A stretch of 9,780 nucleotides of DNA from Methanobacteriota archaeon (GTDB lineage Archaea; Thermoplasmatota; Thermoplasmata; RBG-16-68-12). Location: the NCBI GenBank assembly GCA_005879065.1, contig VBLU01000018.1, forward strand, positions 1 to 9,780, read 5' to 3'. A program made the position numbers and the translations under genes. Below, one piece after another: positions 4,170-9,780 of this stretch; position 1 is the first letter of the stretch; every line of letters starts with the position of its first letter. Below the pieces are notes generated by a model. That model ran no database searches. It was not told the DNA's origin and saw only the letters and a program-made list of their open reading frames with translations.

Positions 4170-5840
4170 ATGGTCGCGGACATCGAGATCGCTCAGAGGG
4201 CCAAGATGCGCCCAATCCTCGATGTCGCCGCGGACATCGGACTCGGCAAGGACGACCTCGTCCTGAAGAGTGAATCCATCGCGAAAGTCCGCCTCGCCGC
4301 CGTGGACCGGGCTCGGAAGGCCCGCCAGGGGAAACTCGTCCTCGTCACAGGCACGACGCCCACACGGTATGGAGAGGGGAAGACCCTCACGACGGTCGGA
4401 CTTGGCCAGGCCCTGAATCGACTGGGGAAGAAGGGCATTGTGGCGGTCCGCGAGCCCTCCCTCGGACCCGTATTCGGCACGAAGGGAGGCGCCACCGGTG
4501 GCGGTCGATCCCAGGTCCTCCCGATGGAGGAGATCAACCTCCATTTCACAGGGGACATCCACGCGGTTGGCGCCGCGAACAATTTGGTCGCCGCAATCCT
4601 GGACGCGCACATCTTCCACGGGAACGAGTTGAACATCGATCCCACGCGAGTCCTCCTCCCGCGGTGCCTGGACATGAACGACCGCCAGCTGCGCAACATC
4701 GTCACGGGCCTTGGCGGACCGAAGCACGGGGTCCCGCGGGAGGACGAGTTCGTGATCACGGCGGCGAGCGAGGTGATGGCGATCCTCTGCCTCGCGGAAG
4801 GGATCCCGGACCTCAAGGAGCGCCTCGAGCGCATCGTCGTCGCGTTCGATCGCGAGCAGCGGCCGGTGAAGGTCGGAGACCTGTACGTTCACGGCGCCGC
4901 GGCGATCCTCCTGAAGGACGCCCTCATGCCGAACCTCGTGCAGACGCTCGAAGGTACGCCGGCCCTCGTCCACGGCGGGCCGTTCGCGAACATCGCGCAC
5001 GGCCACAACTCCGTCCTCGCGGACCGCCTCGGGCTCGGCCTCGGGGATGTCGTCGTCGCGGAGGTCGGTTTCGGGGCGGACCTCGGGGCCGAGAAGTTCG
5101 TGGACCTGGTGTGCCGCCAGAGCGGACTCCGACCCGATGCCGCGGTGCTCGTCGTCAGCGTCCGGGCGCTGAAGCACCATGGCGGCGCGAAGCGGAAGGA
5201 GCTGACCGCCGAGAATCCGAAAGCCCTCGCAGCCGGCATGGTGAACCTCGATGCGCACGTACGGATCTTGAAGACGCTCGGACTCGCGCCGGTCGTCGCG
5301 GTGAACCGCTTCGCTTCGGACATGGACCGCGAGATCGATGCCATCGTGGACCATTGCAAGGACCTCGGTGTGCGGGCGGCCGCCCACACGTGCCATGAGG
5401 ACGGCGGAGCGGGCGGGGAGACCCTCGCGCGCCTCCTCCTCGATGCGACGGCGGGTGCGGCAAAGGTGGTGCGGTTTGTTTACAAGGAAGAGGATCCGTT
5501 CGAAGAGAAGGTCGCGAAGGTCGCCACGTCGATCTATGGCGCGGCGGACGTGAAGTACGATGCCGCGGCCCTGGAAGACCTGGCTCGCCTCCGGGGCGCG
5601 GGCTTGGACGGCCTCCCGATCTGCATTGCGAAGACCCAGCTCAGCCTGAGCGACGACGAGCGCGCCCTCGGCGCGCCGACGGGATGGACGCTCCAGGTCC
5701 GGGGGATTCGGCCCTCCGCCGGTGCGGGTTTCCTCGTCGTCCTCGCGGGGGACATCATGCGCATGCCCGGCCTGGGGGAGGAGCCCGCGGCCCTCGCGAT
5801 GGACATCGACGACGTGGGGACGATCAAGGGCCTCTTCTGA
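4170..5840 (+). CDS. fhs: Formate-tetrahydrofolate ligase
   Basis: The 556-aa enzyme makes 10-formyl-tetrahydrofolate from formate, ATP and tetrahydrofolate in the cytosol, feeding one-carbon units to purine synthesis or to a reductive or oxidative C1 path. It is full length. The start IEIAQRAKMRPI matches the usual N-terminus, the ATP loop TPTRYGEGKT is at 63-72, and GTKGGATGGG (103-112) precedes LPMEEINLHFTGD (117-129). HGGPFANIAHGHNS is at 268-281, VVSVRALKHHGGA (328-340) is the second family signature, and the C-terminus has PICIAKTQLSLSDD and AGAGFLVVLAGDIMRMPGL. Compared with the canonical KGGAAGGGY, this protein has KGGATGGGR, a variant that I believe also occurs in other bona fide members. 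No folD, cyclohydrolase or glycine-cleavage gene is adjacent. Many archaea use methanopterin, so this gene implies folate-type C1 chemistry, possibly acquired from bacteria (inference). Confidence 0.97.
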   Translation: MVADIEIAQRAKMRPILDVAADIGLGKDDLVLKSESIAKVRLAAVDRARKARQGKLVLVTGTTPTRYGEGKTLTTVGLGQALNRLGKKGIVAVREPSLGPVFGTKGGATGGGRSQVLPMEEINLHFTGDIHAVGAANNLVAAILDAHIFHGNELNIDPTRVLLPRCLDMNDRQLRNIVTGLGGPKHGVPREDEFVITAASEVMAILCLAEGIPDLKERLERIVVAFDREQRPVKVGDLYVHGAAAILLKDALMPNLVQTLEGTPALVHGGPFANIAHGHNSVLADRLGLGLGDVVVAEVGFGADLGAEKFVDLVCRQSGLRPDAAVLVVSVRALKHHGGAKRKELTAENPKALAAGMVNLDAHVRILKTLGLAPVVAVNRFASDMDREIDAIVDHCKDLGVRAAAHTCHEDGGAGGETLARLLLDATAGAAKVVRFVYKEEDPFEEKVAKVATSIYGAADVKYDAAALEDLARLRGAGLDGLPICIAKTQLSLSDDERALGAPTGWTLQVRGIRPSAGAGFLVVLAGDIMRMPGLGEEPAALAMDIDDVGTIKGLF

Positions 5841-5879
5841 AGGCAAAGGCCCTTAGCCCACGCGCGCTCTGCCCGGTGC

Positions 5880-6560
5880 ATGTCCGGTCCACCGGGAGCG
5901 ATGGGGCCCACGGGAGACTGGGAACAGCTCTACGCGACCTCCGAAGTCTCGTCGCTCCCTTGGTACACGACGGCCCTGGACGCGGACATCGAGCGCGCAC
6001 TCCAAGAGCACGACCTCCGCGGCCGTCGCATCCTCGACCTCGGGACCGGCCCCGCGACCCAGGCAATGAACCTCGCGAAGCGGGGGTTCGATGTCCTCGC
6101 GACGGACATCTCACCAAGCGCGATCAAGAAGGCAAAAGCGTCCGCGAAAGCGGCCGGGCTGTCGATTGAATTCCGTGTCGACAACGTCCTCGCCTCGAAT
6201 CTGGCCCCGAACCTGGTCGACGCGATCGTGGACCGCGGCGTGTTCCACGTTCTGCCGGAGGACAAACGGCCCGCCTACGTCCGGACGGTGCATCGCGTGC
6301 TCCGCCCGAACGGGTGGCTCTTCCTGAAATGCTTCTCCGACAAGGAACCGGGCACATGGGGACCGCACCGGATCGCGGAATCCGAGCTGCGTGGATATTT
6401 CCGTGGGACCTTCGAGATTCGATCCATTGTCGAGACCGTCTTCTACGGGAACGTCAAGCCGCCGCCCAAGGCGCTGTTCGCGACGTTCCAGCGGGGCGAG
6501 TCGGCGAGACCCACGCGGCCGACTCAAAATCGGGAACGGAAGCGATCGACGAGGTCTTGA
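5880..6560 (+). CDS. Class I SAM-dependent methyltransferase (thiopurine/TehB-like)
   Basis: The 226-aa product has the Rossmann-fold SAM-binding motifs: motif I ILDLGTGPATQAMNLAKRG (51-69), the acidic ribose contact in ATDIS (74-78), VDNVL after strand 4, DAIVDRGVFHVLP (114-126), and the post-motif RTVHRVLRPNGWLFLKCF. The N-terminal WEQLYATSEVSSLPWY is typical of small-molecule methyltransferases resembling thiopurine S-methyltransferase and TehB, which methylate thiols, selenium or tellurium compounds, or halides. The exact acceptor cannot be read from sequence. The first ATG (5880) is 39 bases after fhs; a second in-frame ATG at 5901 would also give a complete fold. The last 20-odd residues are Arg/Ser/Thr-rich and lie over the end of the convergent FBPase gene, suggesting a stop-codon extension rather than a functional domain. 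The fold call is strong; the substrate is open. Confidence 0.88.
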   Translation: MSGPPGAMGPTGDWEQLYATSEVSSLPWYTTALDADIERALQEHDLRGRRILDLGTGPATQAMNLAKRGFDVLATDISPSAIKKAKASAKAAGLSIEFRVDNVLASNLAPNLVDAIVDRGVFHVLPEDKRPAYVRTVHRVLRPNGWLFLKCFSDKEPGTWGPHRIAESELRGYFRGTFEIRSIVETVFYGNVKPPPKALFATFQRGESARPTRPTQNRERKRSTRS

Positions 6561-7486
6561 TTCCCCACGTAGGTCGGGACCGTCTGGTCGATCGATGTCG
6601 CCGCCACTTCCATGATGCGCTCCGTGCCCGTCGTACCAGCACCGCCCGCAGCCTCGGCGATGAACGCGATCGGATTCGATTCGAAATGGAGGCGGTACTT
6701 CCCCGCCGGCTTGTCGACCTGCGCGGGATACGCAAAGAATCCGCCGTAATGGAGGATCTGATTGAAGTCCCCCACGAAGGACCCGCCGTATCGGAGGTTC
6801 ATCAGTTCCCGCTCGAGCTCTCCGACGAACGCCTTGACCTCGGGGATCCAACGGTCCCGATAACCTCCGACGCCGTACAGCTTCCCCTTCGAGGGGAGGC
6901 GGAGGCCGTCTTCGATCAGGAGGAAATCGTGGGATCGGGCGCCGCCTTCTTGCACGAACTCGTTCACCCCCGCCTCGGTCGCGTACACCAAGGTCGTCGC
7001 AGGGCCGTAGATCAAGTATCCGGCGGCAAACAAATCGGAACCGCGGGCCGGGAGAGACTTTCGATCGAAGATCCCGAAGATCGTTCCGAAGATGTTGTTG
7101 CTCTTCACATTCGAAGATCCGTCGAGAGGATCCAGGACCACCGAGAATCGTCCCCGTCCGACGTCCTTCACTTCCCCCATTTCCTCGGAGGCCACCTGGG
7201 CTACGAGTTTCGATCCGCGGAGGGCGTCGACGAACAGGTCGTTCATCCAGACATCAAGCTCGAGCTGCTGTTCTCCATACACATTGCGCGTCGAAGCCGG
7301 ATCCCGCCGGACCGGGAGCTCCTGCCGGATGCGGGTCGCAAGGCCTGCCATCGCGGACAATAGGCGGCCAAGATCGCGGTCGACCTTCCCCGCGTGGTCC
7401 GCGAGCGCGGTTCCCTTGGACCGTCTCGCCTCAGTACTTGACGTACCATCCCTCGAAGTGGTCTTGGACTTTGTCCTTGCCTCCAT
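6524..7486 (-). CDS. fbp: Class I fructose-1,6-bisphosphatase
   Basis: This enzyme hydrolyses fructose-1,6-bisphosphate to fructose-6-phosphate, the committed step of gluconeogenesis, using divalent metals. Residues visible in the 320-aa reading: YGEQQLELDVW (70-80), the metal-binding VASEEMGEV (98-106), the hallmark VVLDPLDGSSNV (116-127), RYGGSFVGDFNQILHYGGFFAYP (232-254, substrate loop) and GKYRLHFESNPIAFIAEAAGG (262-282), which carries the catalytic-site Glu at 269. The start is uncertain. The ATG at 7486 overlaps the aldolase gene by 56 bases and gives a polar, unconserved leader of about 27 residues; the next in-frame ATG (7351) would cut into the first conserved helix (HAGKVDRDLGRLLSAM), and no ATG or GTG lies between. 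It is probably co-transcribed with, and translationally coupled to, the aldolase. Its 3' end overlaps the methyltransferase gene by 37 bases. Confidence 0.95.
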   Translation of the reverse strand: MEARTKSKTTSRDGTSSTEARRSKGTALADHAGKVDRDLGRLLSAMAGLATRIRQELPVRRDPASTRNVYGEQQLELDVWMNDLFVDALRGSKLVAQVASEEMGEVKDVGRGRFSVVLDPLDGSSNVKSNNIFGTIFGIFDRKSLPARGSDLFAAGYLIYGPATTLVYATEAGVNEFVQEGGARSHDFLLIEDGLRLPSKGKLYGVGGYRDRWIPEVKAFVGELERELMNLRYGGSFVGDFNQILHYGGFFAYPAQVDKPAGKYRLHFESNPIAFIAEAAGGAGTTGTERIMEVAATSIDQTVPTYVGNQDLVDRFRSRF

Positions 7487-8417
7487 AGAAATCCCACCAT
7501 GGACGCGCGTACCGGTGGGCCAGGTCCGCCAACGCCTGGAAGTTCTTCACTCCCTGCGTGCGGATGTAGGCCATCTGCGCCTCGAGGGATTTCTCCCGGA
7601 ACGCGTCCTTCCAGATCGCGCGTCCCGCGAGGAACCCGGAGGCGCCCCCCTGGCACGCGCGCTCGACGAGTCCTCGAAACACGTCGAAGTCCGCGCCCGC
7701 GCTCAGCACGACCCAGGGGACCTTCGTCGCGCGGCTCAGCCGCTCGCAGTTCTTCCGCAGCTCGTCCGGGTCCGGAGTCACCTTTGGGTCTCCGGGAAAT
7801 TCTGCTTTCAACACGTCGAACCCGAGCGGGGAGAGGATCTCGGCCGTCCGGATGATCGTGTCCGCCTTCTTGCGCGCGAACTCCTCGTCACTCATGTCGA
7901 CCGCATAGGACATCGGCTCGCAGACGAAGGCGAGGTCGAGGCGGTGGCATTCGTCCGCGACCGTCTTCACGACCTTCAGCTGGTGGTCCACGATCTCCCG
8001 CGGCGCGTCCGGATTGAAGAACAGGAGGAGCTTCGCGGCGCTCGCCCCGAGCCGCTTCACCTTCTCCACGGTCCACCCGTCAAGGAGGGTCGTGAGCCGC
8101 CAATTGCCTTTCTTCTCGTACCCGGATTGCTCGAGGGCCACGAGCAGGCCGGTGCGGCCGGGCAAGGCAAAGCGGTTGATCGCCGGGGCCACGCCGAACT
8201 CCGGGTCCAGCAAGTACCCGCTCGCATGCGGCGCGAGGGCCTCCGTGACGCCGAGCTTGACGGCCTCCATCTCCGAATAGGTCGCCGCCTTCGGGTTCTC
8301 CGGATGGAGCATCTTCTGGAGGCTCCCCCGCTGGTCCATCGCGATCATCGTGAAGCGACCGGTGTCGTCCGAAATCTGCTGGAGGCCGCGGAGCTTGCCG
8401 ACCGAAATACGCGTCAT
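7431..8417 (-). CDS. LacD/DeoC-superfamily class I sugar-phosphate aldolase (tagatose/fructose-1,6-bisphosphate type)
   Basis: The 328-aa product belongs to the DeoC/LacD aldolase family, which cleaves or forms ketose-1,6-bisphosphates through a Schiff base. Blocks visible: FTMIAMDQRGSLQKML (23-37), a conserved TIM-barrel opening; YLLDPEFGVAP (68-78); KLLLFFNPDA (129-138); FVCEPMSY (164-171); and DVLKAEFPGD (201-210), in which Lys204 aligns by position with the Schiff-base lysine of LacD (Lys205 as I recall). WVVLSAGADFDVF (235-247) and GFLAGRAIWKD (261-271) are the phosphate-binding end. A TTG at 8438 would add seven residues, but those codons are made by the palindrome at 8419-8435, so I chose the ATG at 8417. 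Followed by FBPase on the same strand, it most likely makes fructose-1,6-bisphosphate from triose phosphates for gluconeogenesis. LacD-type enzymes are stereochemically lax, so true substrate preference is untested. Confidence 0.92.
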   Translation of the reverse strand: MTRISVGKLRGLQQISDDTGRFTMIAMDQRGSLQKMLHPENPKAATYSEMEAVKLGVTEALAPHASGYLLDPEFGVAPAINRFALPGRTGLLVALEQSGYEKKGNWRLTTLLDGWTVEKVKRLGASAAKLLLFFNPDAPREIVDHQLKVVKTVADECHRLDLAFVCEPMSYAVDMSDEEFARKKADTIIRTAEILSPLGFDVLKAEFPGDPKVTPDPDELRKNCERLSRATKVPWVVLSAGADFDVFRGLVERACQGGASGFLAGRAIWKDAFREKSLEAQMAYIRTQGVKNFQALADLAHRYARPWWDFYGGKDKVQDHFEGWYVKY

Positions 8418-8418
8418 T

Positions 8419-8435
8419 CCAACCTCAGAGGTTGG
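8419..8435. promoter_or_regulatory. Perfect 17-bp palindrome at the aldolase start (candidate operator)
   Basis: CCAACCTCAGAGGTTGG has two perfect 8-base arms around one central A and ends one base before the aldolase ATG (8417). A TATA-like TCAATATGG on the minus strand is centred near 8453; 26 bases downstream is 8427, the exact centre of the palindrome. A regulator bound here would cover the transcription start of the aldolase-FBPase operon. It does not match the Thermococcales glycolytic motif TATCAC-N5-GTGATA. Confidence 0.55.
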
Positions 8436-8448
8436 CAAGGGAGCGAGC

Positions 8449-8457
8449 CATATTGAC
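8449..8457 (-). promoter_or_regulatory. TATA-like box of the aldolase-fbp operon
   Basis: The minus strand reads TCAATATGG, the best AT-rich element ahead of the aldolase gene, centred about 36 bases from the ATG. It predicts a short leader of about 10 bases that begins in the palindrome. Confidence 0.4.
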
Positions 8458-8536
8458 CTTTTGCAAGGCGAATCCGCACAAACGAAGTCGAGGAGTGGGG
8501 TTCACGCAGGAGGTCGGACTCGGCCGGTGCGAAAGG

Positions 8537-8542
8537 TTATAT
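8537..8542 (+). promoter_or_regulatory. TATA box of the vapB-like gene
   Basis: TTATAT, within GGTTATATG, is centred 27 bases ahead of the ATG at 8567, fitting a leaderless antitoxin mRNA. The whole 8535-8560 stretch is strikingly AT-rich against its surroundings. Confidence 0.6.
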
Positions 8543-8556
8543 GTTATATCTAACAT
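8541..8556. promoter_or_regulatory. Inverted repeat between TATA box and start of the antitoxin gene (candidate VapB operator)
   Basis: ATGTTATATCTAACAT has perfect 6-base arms (ATGTTA/TAACAT) around TATC. It overlaps the downstream edge of the TATA box and ends 10 bases before the ATG. VapB-type antitoxins with AbrB folds bind such repeats to repress their own operon, so this is the natural candidate for the autoregulatory site. Confidence 0.6.
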
Positions 8557-8566
8557 TAGGTAGGCC

Positions 8567-8776
8567 ATGACACGAACGCGAGCCCGTGTTCGCCGATGGG
8601 GATCGTCCCTGGGCATCGTGGTACCGAGTCAGATCGCGAAGGAACTTCGACTCAAAGCGGGCGATGAAGTCGTCCTTGAGATCGACCAAGGGGGCATCGA
8701 GGAAGCCTTCGGCTCGTCGAAGGACTGGGTCGTCGATCCCCAGAAACTGAAGGACGAGCTCCGTCGAGGCTGGTAG
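8567..8776 (+). CDS. AbrB/SpoVT-fold antitoxin, VapB/MazE-like
   Basis: The 69-aa product has the swapped-hairpin DNA-binding domain: RVRRWGSSLGIVVPSQIAKELRLKAGDEVVLEID (about 7-40), with the diagnostic W-G-S-S-L-G-I-x-[VI]-P and L-x-x-G-D-x-V. This is followed by a C-terminal toxin-binding tail rich in Asp, Lys and Trp (DWVVDPQKLKDELRRGW). Such proteins bind their own operator and neutralise a PIN-domain ribonuclease encoded just downstream. Here that partner gene is present but broken, so the antitoxin may now be an orphan. The promoter is well marked: TATA at 8537 and an inverted repeat at 8541-8556. The basic N-terminal residues (MTRTRAR) are unremarkable. Family is confident; whether it still regulates anything is unknown. 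Confidence 0.9.
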   Translation: MTRTRARVRRWGSSLGIVVPSQIAKELRLKAGDEVVLEIDQGGIEEAFGSSKDWVVDPQKLKDELRRGW

Positions 8777-8777
8777 C

Positions 8778-9099
8778 GCGTCGCGCTTCTTCCTCGACAC
8801 ATATGCCCTCATCGAGGTGGTCCGGGGGAATCCTCGGTACAAGAGATATCTCGCCGCCGAGCTACGGACGAGCGTGTGGAATCTGGTCGAGTTGTATCTG
8901 GCCAGCCTTCGAGACCGAGGAGAGGCCGAGGCAAGGCGCCACTTCGATTGGTTTCGAAGCAATGGCCCTGAAGGCGCGTCGGCCCAAGCTATCGTACGCG
9001 GACACGATCGGGTACACGATCGCCCGTCGCCTCGGGGCCCGGTTCCTGACCGGGGACGAGGCGTTCCGACGCCTTCCCGACGTCGAATTTTGCCGCTGA
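8778..9099 (+). pseudogene. PIN-domain toxin (VapC-like), split by a frameshift and lacking a start codon
   Basis: The toxin is readable in two frames. The first gives FFLDTYALIEVVRGNPRYKRYL then VWNLVELYLASLRDRGEAEARRHFDWFRS, carrying the first Asp (8796-8798) and the conserved Glu. The second, one base out of phase, resumes at about 8959-8964 with AMALKARRPKLSYADTIGYTIARRLGARFLTGDEAFRRLPDVEFCR and ends at 9099. All four acidic PIN residues (LD, VE, YAD, TGD) are thus present but not in one frame. Intact relatives, from memory, have about 10-15 more residues between the two pieces, so a small deletion seems likelier than a single-base error. In addition, the first frame has no ATG, GTG or TTG between its upstream stop (8748) and the catalytic Asp. 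The gene follows the antitoxin directly, as in VapBC operons. It looks dead unless the assembly is wrong. Confidence 0.8.
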
Positions 9100-9159
9100 C
9101 AGAGGCCATCGCGACCGTTGGCTCCCGTTCCGAAACGTCAGCCCGGTCGCGGCCAAGCC

Positions 9160-9164
9160 TATTT
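9160..9164 (+). promoter_or_regulatory. TATA-like element of the TIM gene
   Basis: TATTT, within CCTATTTCC, is centred 30 bases ahead of the ATG at 9192. It resembles the CTTATTT box of the phosphoesterase at 3383. It is a short match, assigned mostly by position. Confidence 0.4.
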
Positions 9165-9191
9165 CCGACGCCGGTGCCTTCCTGCAAAGGC

Positions 9192-9780
9192 ATGCGTCTC
9201 CCCTCGATCGTCCTGAATTTCAAGACCCATCCGGAAGTCCTGGGAAAGAAGGGCTGGGATCTCGCCAAGAGGTTCGCCGCGGTCGCGGACGACACCGGCG
9301 CGTCGATCGTGCTCTGCCCGCCGACCACGGACATCGCGTATGTGGCGAAACTCGTCCACGTTCCCGTGTTCGCGCAGCACGTCGACGCCGTCGAGCCGGG
9401 ACCGACGACGGGATGGATGCCGCCCGAAACCCTCCTGGAGGCCGGCTCTGCCGGCACATTGATCAACCACAGCGAACGGAAAGTCGCGTGGGAGGAGATG
9501 GCGAAGAGCATCCCGCGCTGTCAGAAGCTCGGCCTCGAGGTGGTCGCCTGCGCCGACGACATCGCCGAGGCGGAGACCCTCGCGAAGCTCTCGCCGGAGT
9601 ACATCGCGATCGAACCACCCGAATTGATCGGAGGGGACGTGAGCGTGACGACCGCGAAGCCCGAGGTCGTCTCTCGCGCCGTCGATCGAATTCGCGCTGT
9701 GAACCCGAATATCGTGGTCCTATGTGGCGCTGGCGTACATACCCGCAAGGACGTCGCAAAGGCGATCGAGCTCGGGACGT
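9192..9780 (+). CDS. tpiA: Triosephosphate isomerase, archaeal type (3' end outside window)
   Basis: The gene is open to the last base, giving 196 residues. Archaeal TIMs are about 220-230 aa, so some 30 residues are missing. It interconverts dihydroxyacetone phosphate and glyceraldehyde-3-phosphate. Visible blocks are the N-terminal strand with the substrate lysine (VLNFKTHPE), LCPPTTDI, FAQHVDAVEPGPTTGWMPPETL, the catalytic histidine in LINHSERK (His95-equivalent), and the general-base glutamate in YIAIEPPELIGGD. The EPPELIG string, in place of the bacterial/eukaryotic YEPVWAIGTG, and the compact length mark the archaeal form. VVLCGAGVHTRKDV near the end is the phosphate-binding loop. It supplies the balanced triose phosphates used by the aldolase and FBPase encoded on the other strand about 0.8 kb to the left, though it is transcribed separately. 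Confidence 0.95.
   Translation, partial: MRLPSIVLNFKTHPEVLGKKGWDLAKRFAAVADDTGASIVLCPPTTDIAYVAKLVHVPVFAQHVDAVEPGPTTGWMPPETLLEAGSAGTLINHSERKVAWEEMAKSIPRCQKLGLEVVACADDIAEAETLAKLSPEYIAIEPPELIGGDVSVTTAKPEVVSRAVDRIRAVNPNIVVLCGAGVHTRKDVAKAIELGT

Noticed and set aside
4104..5846. 580-codon open frame antisense to formate-THF ligase
   Set aside because: It is a mirror of a GC-rich, codon-biased gene, with no recognisable domain, and the sense strand encodes a full-length known enzyme.
5842..5858. Imperfect inverted repeat GGCAAAGG-C-CCTTAGCC before the methyltransferase gene
   Set aside because: One arm mismatch and no good TATA box; it may be chance or a weak fhs terminator, and the methyltransferase may simply be co-transcribed with fhs.
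7092..8456. 454-codon plus-strand open frame over FBPase and aldolase
   Set aside because: It is antisense to two clear enzymes; the composition is low-complexity Arg/Leu/Val-rich with no motifs.
8787..8965. Programmed frameshifting in the PIN toxin gene
   Set aside because: There is no slippery heptamer or strong downstream structure at the junction, the start codon is also missing, and residues appear deleted, so decay explains it better.
1..9780. CRISPR array, insertion sequence, phage genes or rRNA/tRNA genes
   Set aside because: No regularly spaced repeats, transposase motifs, terminal inverted repeats or structural-RNA signatures were seen.

Overview
The window looks archaeal, most likely a GC-rich member of the Thermoplasmatota/Euryarchaeota side (inferred; no rRNA is present to confirm it). 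Reasons: the triosephosphate isomerase has archaeal-type motifs, two small zinc-ribbon proteins and a COG1407-type phosphoesterase are of kinds common in archaea, Shine-Dalgarno sites are nearly absent, and short AT-rich TATA-like boxes lie about 27-31 bases upstream of many start codons. That spacing is what leaderless archaeal transcripts show. Genes are tightly packed on both strands.

Left part (1-3300), small and accessory genes: the C-terminus of a GNAT acetyltransferase; a membrane-protein gene broken by an internal deletion; a YfcE/MJ0936-type metallophosphoesterase (-); a DUF6487-like zinc-ribbon protein (-) that diverges from a 78-aa conserved-looking archaeal protein (+); a 57-aa CxxC...CxxC protein with a clear TATA box and an 8+8 inverted repeat over its promoter; a two-helix membrane protein (-); and two candidate microproteins.

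Middle part (3383-6560, + strand): a COG1407 phosphoesterase, formate-tetrahydrofolate ligase (one-carbon activation) and a class I SAM methyltransferase. The methyltransferase 3' end overlaps the convergent FBPase gene by 37 bp.

Right part (6524-9780), central carbon metabolism: a LacD/DeoC-superfamily class I aldolase and a class I fructose-1,6-bisphosphatase form a minus-strand operon. Triosephosphate isomerase lies nearby on the plus strand and runs off the end. Together they cover triose-P interconversion to fructose-6-P, the core of gluconeogenesis. A perfect 17-bp palindrome sits over the predicted aldolase transcription start. Between aldolase and TIM lies a VapBC-type locus: the AbrB-fold antitoxin is intact and has its own promoter palindrome, while the PIN toxin gene is broken.

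I do not see an undescribed multi-gene system. The most interesting signals are three promoter-proximal inverted repeats (2385-2410, 8419-8435, 8541-8556), two genes broken by apparent internal deletions, and several tiny genes with leaderless-type promoters.
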